Source: Aphrophora alni (Eukaryota; Arthropoda; Insecta; Hemiptera; Aphrophoridae). Taken from it: a stretch of 64,000 bases of DNA. The notes beneath the pieces are model-generated. The model made no database searches. It saw only the letters and a program-made list of their open reading frames with translations, and was not told where the DNA came from. This document shows positions 36,110-46,379 of this stretch, piece by piece (the stretch's first letter is position 1; every line of letters begins with the position of its first letter). Position numbers and translations under genes: made by a program. Location: positions 15,270,954 through 15,334,953 of the forward strand of contig OY740771.1 of the NCBI GenBank assembly GCA_963513935.1, written 5' to 3'.

Positions 36110-37300
36110 ACTTGATTTTCAGAATAGAATATATAAATTTTACTTAAATTATATCTAATTATTGTTTCAATTTGTTCATTAGAAATTCCACAAGGAGTTG
36201 TGCAGATTCACGACATTTAAAAATAAAACTTTTTAAATGGCCGCTATTTTTATATATTCAAATTTTTTTTTTTCGAAATTTCAGTAGGGGTTTTTGAGCA
36301 CACTATAGTCCCCTATACCAAATTATCAGATATCGTTCACGGACTCAAAATATTTTTTTCGGTTTCATGAAGTCAGTCGAAAAACAGATGTCGAAATGTA
36401 TAACAATTTTCTATCTTACTATAGACTTCATATACTATGTAAGTAGTGTGTGTTTCCATAAGTAATTTTAAAGTTAGCTGCCATATTGAAAAAGGGCGAA
36501 TTTACAAAATTCGTAGAATATATTTTTAAATTCCATAAAAAAGTAAGGAAAATCCCACATTTAAAGATTTTATAAAATAATAATTTGTGAGATACCAATA
36601 TTGTTTACAATAAAACGAACACACAGTATGTATATAAATCACTAACATATGGTATCGAATATTCCTGTTTTTATGACTCTAACGAATGCCTAATAAAAAA
36701 AACGCTTCTATAGGTTTCTATGTCAATTTAACCACAACATTATGCAGTTTTACCAAGTGGGTGGCCTTAGACGTTACTGAGCCTCGTAAATATTATCTTG
36801 GACTATAATTTCCACATATATTTATATTTTAATAATTCTCCTCACATGATATATTCCTTATTTATATCTCTAATAAATTTCATGGATACAAATATTTACA
36901 TTTTGAGATGTAGGTAACTATGATAGTTGTGCAATGTGCTACTGCCATCTATACACCTGACCAATCGTGTTAAGTAATTGTAAATATTTTATGAAAGGTC
37001 TTGTTTGATGGGTGACTGTACGCCAACTCTTTGACGACCACACATGGTAAAGTAAGGATGGATTTTAGGGACGTTAGCACTGAGAATAAATATGTATAGC
37101 TTAGAATTCTGTTTGACAATCAAATTGTATGATGATTTTTAGTTGAGGTAGGGGTTTGAATTTACGAATTTAATAAAGTAAGTCGTCATAAGTAATCTAC
37201 ATAATTATATCTTTCATTTGTGCAACTTAAAACCCCATTCTTTGTTCAAGAATGTGTATCGACAGTAGCTCTACTATTGGATTTCCTATTACAGTTATTA
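36110..37300. other. No gene recognised
   Basis: AT-rich. AAATGGCCGCTATTTTTATA at 36234 and CTGCCATATTGAAAAAGGGC at 36479 are family A/C-like 5' blocks in poor condition. Confidence 0.35.
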
Positions 37301-37327
37301 AACATTGCTAATTCTTCAAGAAATTTT

Positions 37328-37402
37328 AGTATCTTTAGAATCGTAGTTGTGTTATTCCAAAACATCGTAGTCTCTGCAAGAAAGTACTGCAATAGTCAAG
37401 TG
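37328..37402 (+). repeat. Stray unit of the 38.7-39.8 kb array
   Basis: ATCGTAGTTGTGTTATTCCA, then TCTCTGCAAGAAAGTACTGC matches the core of the tandem units beginning at 38742. It is separated from that array by a LINE relic. Confidence 0.6.
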
Positions 37403-37559
37403 CATGTTCGTTTGTGTTTAACATTTTTAAAACTCCTAAATTGACTTCAACAGTTAATTAGAGAAATTAATTCCTTTTCACCAATTCGTATTTACAAATA
37501 ATCACTCAATTAACCAGATCCACCGATTGTAAATATTGAAAAACATTAGAGGATAAGAA

Positions 37560-38115
37560 GACCTGTTCTGCAGTTTTTCTAAAATGTTACTCAGGCCTTT
37601 GATACAGTCTGGGGTAAAAAATGCACAGAGAGTTAACAAAGTAGTTTTATGAAATATTAAAATAACATATTCCCAATCGTAAATTCCGTCAAGGCGGTGA
37701 ATATTCAGAACTGGAAACTTTTGTTGAGGTGTTCCTCAAGGGAGTGTCTTAGACCCAATCCTCTACCTAATATACATCTCTTAAGATAAGTATAAAATTA
37801 TTGCTGCGTTTGTGGAAGACACGGCAATATTGGTTGTTGAAAAGACGTAGTTAGCCTATCAAATAAATTGCAATTAAGGTAAATCAAGTTTCTAACTGGA
37901 CTATGTTATGGCTTATTAAACGAAATTTTAAAAAAATGCATATTATTTTTACTATTAAGAAGCATTAACCTCCTTGGGTACTATTAAACGAGAAGGTTAT
38001 ACCTCATATTAAATTAAGCTAGGTATCTGGATATGCCCTTAGACTGTAACTGTGGTGGAAAAAATGTCAAGAAGGAAAAAGAGGAACTTAACATACAGAT
38101 ACCTCTATTGACTCC
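37560..38115 (+). pseudogene. LINE reverse transcriptase relic (fingers to thumb)
   Basis: In order on the plus strand: FSK and, after a frame change, AFDTVW (37595-37612), matching SKAFDTV; GVPQGSVLDPILYLIYI (37728-37778); FVEDTAILVVEK (37809-37844), where the FADD box is FVED so the first catalytic Asp is Glu; and the post-palm LGIWI..P..T region ending KNVKKEKEELNIQIPLLT. At least two frame changes and several stops are present. It is of the jockey/CR1-like type and inactive. The frame runs into a (TTA)n tract at 38116, where a second element begins. Confidence 0.88.
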
Positions 38116-38153
<38 letters not shown>

Positions 38154-38330
38154 TATTTGCATCATTTATGGCATACATAGTGCAGCAGTGTTGCGGTATA
38201 CATTTGACGTGTCATACTATACGAAAATTACTCACAACACACAATACAAATAGACAATATACAATACAACAAATACACAATATAGAAATTTTATAAAATA
38301 CAAACAAATTAAGACACAGTGAACCATGTA
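38116..38330 (-). mobile_element. LINE 3' end with (TAA)n tail
   Basis: Read on the minus strand, AT-rich sequence leads to CACTGCTGCACTATGTATGC, CATAAATGATGCAAATAAA and a 37-bp (TAA)n tract (38152-38116). A TAA-type tail is typical of I/jockey/CR1-type non-LTR elements. A 47-bp piece of it (38156-38202) recurs with one difference at 56596-56642. No coding part is visible in this copy. Confidence 0.55.
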
Positions 38331-39273
38331 TACATGTTATCTAATAATAATTAATTATTTAAGTCGTTATCCTGAATATCGTACTCCTTGACCGTAGATC
38401 TGAATTATTGATCTCAAATAAACTTCTAACTTATAAACAAATAATAAAACCAGTTGTCATCCAGCTTTAGGGATGAATAAAATAAGTAATGCAAATATAA
38501 TCTAGATTTGTCAGAATAAAGTACCCCACAGAGTTGTTAATATACGTAACGTTAATATACATTGTGTTCTTCACAACAACTTGGTTGATGAAAAAATTTA
38601 AAAATCTCTATCGACGCCTCTCCATGGATTAAAATCTAAAGGTTTGCAAATCTCTAGTACTTTCTAGCGTCGCCTCAAGAGGACTAAATTGCCTGTTGCA
38701 GTGACTACTCTGTCAGTTAACGTTGTCAATGTATCAGTATGCTACAGTGCGTTCAGTGTCGTAGTTGTGTTATATCAAAAATTCGTTATTCTCTGCGATA
38801 AATTACTACAACAGTTGAATCTCATATTAGTTTACAATATTATTGAGTAGTGTTTTTCGATTGTATCGTTACTATCTTTTGTTTCTATCATTATTTCATT
38901 CATTTGCTATTAGTTAAAAATGTTTAATGATTCAGTATGCTACAGTGCGTTTAGTGTCGTAGTTGTGTTATTTCAAAAATTCGTTATTCTCTGCAATAAA
39001 TTACTGCAACAAAAGAATCTCATATTAGTTTACGATTGAGTGGTGTCTTTCGACTGTATCGTAGCTGAACATTGTTATTCCTTCTGTAGACTACACTGCG
39101 TTTAGTGTCGTAGTTGTGTTATCTCTCTTTAATAAATTATTACAACATTCAAGACTTATATTCATTTACGATTGTCCTTAGATTTTTTTGTTTTTACTAT
39201 TCCTTCCTATTGATGTTAGTTGAATTTTGTTAATGCTTAAGTGAGTTACAGTACGTTTAGTGTCGTAAAAAAG

Positions 39274-39287
39274 ATTAATTCTTTGAA
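39274..39287 (+). repeat. 14-bp target-site duplication, left copy
   Basis: ATTAATTCTTTGAA; an identical copy lies at 39597-39610 on the other side of the inserted element. Confidence 0.85.
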
Positions 39288-39596
39288 ACTAAATATAGTA
39301 TACCTATATAAACATATATACGTGTACCTGAATTTCCGTCATACAACTTGTGTTGTAGTTTACACTACGCGTTTCGAGAACAGGTTATTATCTTCAGGTG
39401 TAATGTTTACTCACATGTGAGCACGTAAACAAAAATAAAAAGTACAAGCACACACACATACACATAAATAACAAGATAAAATATTACACTGCACATAATT
39501 ATAAAATTGTTTAAGTACAGGTACACGTATATATGTTTATATAGGTATACTATATTTAGTTTCATACTATATTGCAACTGGAGACATAAACAATGA
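39288..39596 (-). mobile_element. 309-bp inverted-repeat element with hammerhead-like core and 14-bp target duplication
   Basis: Perfect 45-bp inverted repeats lie at 39286-39330 and 39518-39562; the outer AA is shared with the target duplication. Between them, on the minus strand, is a hammerhead-like core: TTACAC (39403-39398), CTGAAGA (39397-39391), a stem II region, GAA, self-complementary ACGCGT (39372-39367), A, then GTGTAA, which pairs exactly with TTACAC. Stem II is poorly formed. The flanks carry identical 14-bp repeats ATTAATTCTTTGAA, and the host array is continuous when the insert is removed. Variable-length target duplications plus a hammerhead fit a PLE-type retroelement rather than a cut-and-paste MITE (inference). 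Confidence 0.8.
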
Positions 39597-39610
39597 ATTA
39601 ATTCTTTGAA
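39597..39610 (+). repeat. 14-bp target-site duplication, right copy
   Basis: ATTAATTCTTTGAA, identical to 39274-39287. Confidence 0.85.
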
Positions 39611-39939
39611 TGAATGGATTACATTAGTCCAAACTCATGTCCTTTTACGATTGTATTATCCTTCGACTACAACACTACTATCGATTGTTTCTTTCACTGT
39701 TGCTTATAGTTGAAGATAGTTAATGCTTCGGTAGGCTGCAGTGCGTGTAGTGTCGTAATCGTCGAGTACCAAGATGCATTATTAATTAAAAGAAAAGATT
39801 TCAACAGAAGAAGCTAATGTTGACATATGTAGAGTTTCCAGCTCCGCTAAGGTTGACATAATAGTACGATCGAGACTTTTTAATATCTTCGAGGCCCCAA
39901 ATTCTTAGTCGACGTCAATTGTAGTGATATACACAATTA

Positions 39940-40140
39940 ATTACAAGAGTAAGAACTGAGTTACAACTATTTTAAAGAAAATTATCCTACTAAATAGACG
40001 CTTAATTTCCTAATACAAATTAAAATTTCCTACAATGCTCAATATACCAACTTTTGGAAGTTATATTTAGAGAATCTGCTTGTATTACATTTTTTTATGA
40101 GGTTGGGTAAGTACCTTGATGGCGAAGATTAACTCGTTTA
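39940..40140 (+). repeat. Repeat family A, copy 8 (3' part)
   Basis: CTATTTTAAAGAAAATTATCC, AAATTTCCTACAATGCTC, ACCAACTTTTGGAAGTTA, AGAATCTGCTTGTATTAC and GAGGTTGGGTAAGTACCTTG occur in family order. Confidence 0.6.
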
Positions 40141-40149
40141 AGTTGTATT

Positions 40150-42880
40150 TATAAACGTTTGAAATAATTAAATAAATCAATAGAACGCTTTCCCCTGTGT
40201 ACAATCATAGTATATTCACGTCTGCCTTGAGATAAAGTTAAACTATACCAGAAACAAAAAGACGATTTATTCAGAAATATTCCGACAGTCTATGATAATA
40301 CCCAAGGAAATTTCCTTTGTTTTAAAAACATGATGATGTCAGTTTGGTTCCTTATATAAACTCTATAGCAGCATCGTTTATTGGAGCAGTGTTGTATATT
40401 TTAAAATGTTGTTATCAAGAATGAGGAATTTAAATCTTACTTTAAAGATAGTTTCGTAATGTATGTATTTTAGGGCATAGTTCATGTTAAAATAAAGCTA
40501 ATCTAAAAAATGTTTCACATAGTGCGTTTATCAGTTTGTGTTTTCTTTAATAAACGATGCATAAATATTGCACTAACTTTCTCAAAACCCGTTTACAAAG
40601 TAGCAGTAGTAGTGATGTGGAAGTGAAGTGACACACACTGCGATATATAGAGGCATATTGTGCCCCTCTTGTTTCTACTAAGACGGGGAACTTCAGGAAG
40701 TGCAGTACATAAAGGAAGTCAATGGTAGGTCTCCTTCCAGACTTCTACCCTTTTGTACACTACTGCACCTCGTGACTAATAGATAGAGTCGATTGTTCTC
40801 CCTCTCTTGGCAGAATCTGCGAGTCGCATCATTCTGTATTCAGATCCTTCTAGTGTGTTCTCTAGTCTACATGCCTCAACAGAAACACTGTTAGTAGTTT
40901 ATACTTCTACCCCATTAAGGCCTCTTCTCGGTGTGTCATCTCTCCTGCCAAGTTGTGTTAGTGGCGTGAGTGGGGTGTTAGTTCTTCCATGTTTCTGTGG
41001 TCTTTCTCTAGCCTCTCTCTATCTCATTGTTGGATGATCCTGAGTGGCCTGTTATCTCTTCGATGTCAATAAAATCTTGACGAAGAAGAGAACTCGCCAT
41101 GTCATTTCGAAGGGTATGCTCTATTTTATCAGGACGTTGAGTTTTGATTACTTCGCGCAAAAGCTTGATATTTTTCGTTTATCTTTTTATTTTTTCTCCA
41201 TGAGCCGCTAGGCAAAAGATGGTTCTGACACTAAGACTCTCACTGGCGTCGTATGCTACATCTTTACCCCGATAATGTTGACCCTAAGGTTGTTTACACT
41301 TTAGAGTTGGACTGAAAACAGACGAAACAGGAAAAATGGGGACGTAGACCATAGTGGGGCAGCGTTAATATGGAAAAACGCTGAGAGATTAGATCCTGAA
41401 TGATTCGAGAGTGGGAAGTAATGTATGCCACGGAGTAGTGTGACCTAGAACGTCATAAAGAGTAGGGATTTGAGGAGGCTGTTTGTAATGGATGTCCAGT
41501 TTACAAAATAAAATTAAGTCTTTAAAAAACTCATTATGGATTATTTTGTGTTTTATCAAAAATAGAATATATTGTAACAAAAAACCATTCTAGTTATGCT
41601 CACATAAAACGATTTTGAACGAAGTCGGTTCACTTGCTTTGAGTGGTACAGTGAACTGAGTTCTGACATGATTACAAAAATCGTTTTACTGGACTAAGGG
41701 GACCTGAAAATGGATTGTAACTTTTCGAGTTACCGGTTTTTGGTCATTTGGTTTGAGTTCAACCTCGTTTGCCGATCAGATTTCAGATTTCTCAACTTGT
41801 TTGTTTTGTAAACAAAGGGATTTATTTCTATGACTCAAAACCCCCACATAACCGTGTGAAAACTAGTATATTACAATTAAAAAGTTATATCTTTATTTTT
41901 ACGACAAAAATAAAAATATTATCTCGGTCTTCATAAAGTGCAACAACTTTAGACTTATAAGGTTTTTTTAAACCATTGGTTTGTAAATAAATAGAATTTT
42001 TTTAATTGACGCCATTTTGAAACGTTTGACTTAAAATATATAATTGACGGGGTATATTTTGATTAGAATGATTCAAAACTATACATAAACTATTGATTAC
42101 GAGTTTTTTTTACACAATTTCCAAAATTGTTATTTAAATTTGAAATTTATGTACTTCAATAAAATTATACCTTAATGTTTTCAGTTCAACAATATAGGTA
42201 AAATTGTACTTCTAATGAAAAAACTTTTCAAAATTTAACGTATTTTGTATTACAATTTTGTATTTTGTAGAGTTTTATAATACCTTTATGGTTTCAAACC
42301 GGCGATAAAAATATTGGTTATTGGTGTGTTTTTAGATTTCTTTGTGTTTCAAAACTAATAAAAATCTGCTTAAAAGCGAACTGCAGATCTAACCATTCCG
42401 AATTCCAAGAAACAAAAAAAACTCAAATAAATTTCTCCATAATTATATTGTTCTTCTTGTTAACCGAAGACAAAGATTTGCTAATACCTTTTGTAATATC
42501 TGTGGTCAGTTGTACCGAATGGATAATGTTAATAACCTTCGATCTGTGGTCATGAGAGATCGAATCTTGATGGGAATTGTTACTAAACCACATTCGATTG
42601 GAAGTCCAACTCCCGCGGTAGCACACAGGTTCCGTGCGGTCGGTTGTCCGTCAATGAGTGCCAGCTAATAAGTCAGCAATAAATGTAATTCAGACGTAAT
42701 ATTTTGTACATGAATATTTACGCTTTCTAAACTTATATTTTCTGTAATACTGTACTGGATGGAAAATAATAAATAATAAATATTGCGCAAACTTTCTCAA
42801 ACACTCATTGATGAACCCACAACCTCGTTATCTTTCCAAGAATTTTTATCGATTTCTCAGATATTCGATCTTTACGTTTC
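40150..42880. other. No gene recognised; G+C-richer patch at 40600-41250
   Basis: 40600-41250 is clearly less AT-rich than its surroundings. On the minus strand one frame reads MASSLLRQDFIDIEEITGHS for ~35 codons before stops, which I cannot assign. It may be a retroelement 3' region. The rest is AT-rich and non-coding. Confidence 0.35.
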
Positions 42881-43440
42881 GTGACTTTGTCGTCCGTCCG
42901 TCGTCGTTGTTGTCGTCTAAACATAAGGACGATAAAGGACCAAAATATTAAGATAGAAACTAGCAATTCTGAATAAAGATTTCGTATGCACATCGAAACC
43001 CTATCGAAATGCAGAATAATCGAAACTAAAATTTCAATATGGCGGACTTTTTAAGCAATTATCAACCCCACTGCTGTACTATAACAAATATCGAACTCGT
43101 TGTTGAAAATGTAATTTCGAACCCTGACTTTTCAAGAATACGTCATATTTATACAATTACGAGATCCAGCAGGGCTGTGTCGCCGATACGAGCGAAGCGA
43201 GTAGTGACTCTCGAGCGAAGCGAGTGGATACTTTTAATATATACACATCTACCTGGCTACACATTTACGAACCTCGGAAAACGTAGATACTGTTATTGAC
43301 AAACTTATCTCACTAGATAAGATTCCGTACAATACAATTTAATATTTCTTATGAGGTCCTCTTATATTACATTGAATGAAGAGACTGGGTAAACTTCACT
43401 GGGTAAATTTCATGATGTCCCACGTTCATTTTTTCTTTAT
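42880..43440 (+). repeat. Repeat family A, copy 9
   Basis: GTCCGTCCGTCGTCGTTG, AATATGGCGGACTTTTTAA, ACGAGATCCAGCAGGGC, two close GAGCGAAGCGAGT boxes (43188-43227), ACAATTTAATATTTCTTATG and GACTGGGTAAACTTC occur in order. This is one of the longest copies. The 86-codon plus frame (43039-43299) is a translation of the repeat, not a gene. Confidence 0.68.
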
Positions 43441-43775
43441 TTCTGAGTTTTTCCAATTTTATAGAAAGGGCTTATCAACTACAAATTATTATTATTATTA
43501 TTACATTGCATGAAGGGGCTAGTTAAATTTCTTGATGTCCCACGTTAACTTGTTATTCTTTGTTTCTGAGTTTTTCCAATTTTATAGAAATGACTTATCA
43601 GCTACAAATTATTATTATTATTATTACTTTGTATTACATTGCATATAGGGACTGGGAAAATTTCACTGGGAAAAATTTCATGATGTCCCACGTTAACTTT
43701 GTTTTTATTTATTTTTGAGTTTTATCAATTGTTTAAAAAGGGCCTCTCAACTACAAATTATTATTATTATTTTTA
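43372..43775 (+). repeat. Short tandem array derived from the 3' end of family A
   Basis: Three units anchored by CATGATGTCCCACGTT (43411, 43531, 43679), each followed by TTTCTGAGTTTTTCCAATTT, ATAGAAAGGG and a (ATT)n tract ending the unit. Unit 1 overlaps the GGGTAAATTTCATGATG end of copy 9, so the array seems to have grown from it. The (ATT)n tails differ in length between units. Confidence 0.75.
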
Positions 43776-44919
43776 GTTAAAGTCATAACTTGGTTTTCTC
43801 AAAATGTAAAATCTATGTGACCATAAATGAATTTTGAGTATTTAATTACTACAAAACTGTCAAAGGGAATTTTCTTGTTTTGTTCAATTATTCCCCAACT
43901 GCAAATCATTGTTGATTATTAGCTATTTGCTAAACTGAGTTGTCATTATTCTTTGTATTGGATTAACTTTGAACGAAATCTGTATAGCCATTTTGTGAAA
44001 TATGATCATTTGTTTTTTGAAACAACTCCAAGGACATTTTCTTATTATTATTATACAGGATGATTTAAAATTGTACGGTACTACTTTAGGAGTGATTCTA
44101 GTGTGAAAATGATCAAACAATTTAAAATAAACACGTATCTATACAACGCTTCGTTTTAGAGTTACTGCTAGAACAATATTTCACCCTGATTTGTGCTTCA
44201 ATAGTAAAATGATGCAATACTGTGATTCTTAAATAAATTTAGTGGTTTTATGTATAAAGTGAATAAAATATGTCCAAGAACCAATATGTCTGAGAAAACT
44301 GTTTTAAAATACAACAAATTGGTATCCAAACAATTTTTGTGTAAAATAAATTTGTTAAATAGTTATGAATCCATGATATGAACAAAATTTGTAGAGAATA
44401 TTGATGTGAATAAAGCCAATAGAAAGCCCATGTAAATTTGGTTTGCTTATAAGATTTTTTTTCTGTTTATAATTAAAACGTGTTTCTGATATATTTTGAA
44501 CATTTTTGTTTTAATAAAAGAAGAATTTGTGTAACTACTATTAATAGTATATTGACTTTTATTTATATCAATTTTCTCACAGAAATCCTTGATTTTTCTT
44601 CAAAGGTTTTATACGTTATTAGTTAACAAAGATATTTACGCCATACCATTAAAGAATGTAATTTTTATTTTGTGTTTTACCAATTTTCTAGGACATTTCT
44701 ACATAGGTTACAGTTCTGTGATCTATTTTATTCCATTTTTCAGATAGAAAACATATACAACCATCAAATTAGTTCCTTAATGTGGATTCCAGAATTACAG
44801 TATTATATAATTTCAATCTTATAATGAAAAACAGGGGGAAATATTTCGTTAGCCGTAACTCCCAATAACCTAACCTAACAATTTTAAATTTACAAATAAA
44901 GTTGTATTATTTTTTTGTT
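43776..44919. other. No gene recognised
   Basis: AT-rich; AATAACCTAACCTAAC at 44866 is a short TTAGG-like motif on the minus strand. Confidence 0.4.
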
Positions 44920-45110
44920 GTTCAAGGCGAAAAAGTCTCGAATACATCGCATTTAAAAAAAAATGAACATAAATTAAAGACCTCTAACGCGTCAATGGCT
45001 TAAATAACAAGAGTTGATCAACAGAGACCTAACAGGAATAATGAAAAAGAGGAATATCACATAAGAATACATGGAAAATGGTGTAAGGAAGGGCTGAATG
45101 TTACCTACTG
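44920..45110 (+). repeat. Repeat family A, 3'-most part
   Basis: AAGGCGAAAAAGTCTCG, AGAGTTGATCAACAGAGACC, AACAGGAATAATGAAAAAGA and ACATGGAAAATGGTGTAAG match the distal part of copies 4 and 5. Confidence 0.5.
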
Positions 45111-45689
45111 TAATCTAAACATTACGCAACAACAAATGTCATCAAATTTGAAATATTATCTTCGCTGTCAAACAAACATCTTGTTTTTATTTTGAATAAA
45201 ATGTAAATTAAGCACGCTCCGGAATTATCTATTAATGAAACCTTCGACTTGACAGTTCCACATCAATCTGAGTATAACTTTATACAGTGTTCACGCTATT
45301 AATAACAACATCGATGTCTTCCATCTTTAGTGGAGTAGTTTGTCCAAATTGGGAGCTGACACTCACCAGGGAACCCGGAGCAAACAAATGACAAGACATC
45401 AGCTGATGACGTGACGTCCGGTGACGGGATTTAATTTGCATGTTTTATATTTCCGGATCTGATAGTGGTATCTGATTTACAAAATGTAAAATCGTTAATC
45501 CAATTACGTGTGCGTAGGTGTGACACGAATTGTCTGTTTTAAATGAAAGTTTTAGTTGGGTATGAGAAAGTGTAATGTGAAGCACGCACTAGTTGACGTC
45601 ATACTGACTTCACGAGTACGCACGCATATACAACAATTATTTTACATGTAGTACAAAGTACAGAGGATGATCCTAGATCAGACTGAAAA
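45111..45689. other. No gene recognised
   Basis: Slightly richer in G+C (45380-45440, with CTGATGACGTGACGTCCGGT). No frame, RNA gene or repeat was identified. Confidence 0.35.
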
Positions 45690-46125
45690 TACAGAGTGTT
45701 TAGAAATGACTGGACCAAACTACAGGAACTGATTTAGTAGGACAAAATATACAAGAAATGTAGAACATATAGTCATATTTACACTCCTTAGTTGTCCGTC
45801 TAACCGTAATTTTGTTTTTTTGTTTTAAGTTATAACTTTGGAAATAGATAAGAGCTTGTATACGCATAATTTATTTAATGTTTTACACGTGTACCAAATA
45901 TAAAGATTTTATTTTGTATATTTTCAAGATGGCTGCCGTTTAAAACTTTTAATGCTAAATATCACGAAAACCGTTGACTTTGTAAAACATATTTACAATA
46001 GTCAAAGTACTTTTTCTTTTTATTGAGAAATAAAATACTTTTAAAATATTTTTTACTGTAGCTTGAAGGAAAAATAAGTTATCGACAAAAAAAACCGAAA
46101 ACATAACTTCTTGGTAATCCAAAAG
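45690..46125 (+). repeat. Repeat family C, copy 2
   Basis: Starts with an end-like ATACAGAGTGTTTAG, then TTAGTTGTCCGTCTAACCG, TTCAAGATGGCTGCCGTT, ACGAAAACCGTTGACTT and GACAAAAAAAACCGAAAAC. Collinear with 1060-1700 and partly with the centre of 27066-27722. Confidence 0.55.
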
Positions 46126-46127
46126 AC

Positions 46128-46262
46128 TAAGTTATAGTTTAGTTATTGTAGCTAACGAATCACTGAGGATGGAGACTTTGTCGTTGAAACGATTTCGACT
46201 AAGTAAACGTAATTTTTGTGAGATTTTGTGTTCAAGTATTATTCTATCTAATATTATCTCAC
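46128..46262 (+). repeat. PLE-like piece with hammerhead-like core
   Basis: GTTATAGTTTAGTTATTG, TCACTGAGGATGGAGACTT, TGTCGTTGAAACGATTTCGA, TAAGTAAACG. CTGAGGA and GAAA remain, but stem III has decayed (ACGATT). It is the reverse complement of the 35125-35260 type and ends CACAAGTCAAGCTCAATATTT. Confidence 0.55.
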
Positions 46263-46379
46263 AAGTCAAGCTCAATATTTATTTATATTTACCAAAATAC
46301 TAAGTTTATCTAATTGAAATTAGATACATGGATTTTGTTATTGTTGTTAAAATTATCAGAGTTCCAAAATATTATTTAA

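Larger units (their letters stand above)
38730..39760 (+). repeat. Degenerate ~150-200-bp tandem array, five units
   Basis: Units are anchored by CTACAGTGCGTTTAGTGTCG variants at 38742, 38940, 39091, 39246 and 39735, followed by TAGTTGTGTTAT, TAAATTACTRCAAC and CATATTAGTTTACGATTG. The 489-bp spacing between the last two is accounted for by the 309-bp insertion at 39288-39596. Non-coding. Confidence 0.8.

Noticed and set aside
45397..45430. CTGATGA followed by a GC-rich stretch, as a hammerhead candidate
   Set aside because: No GAAA follows at the right distance (GGGATTT instead) and there is no matching stem I or stem III.
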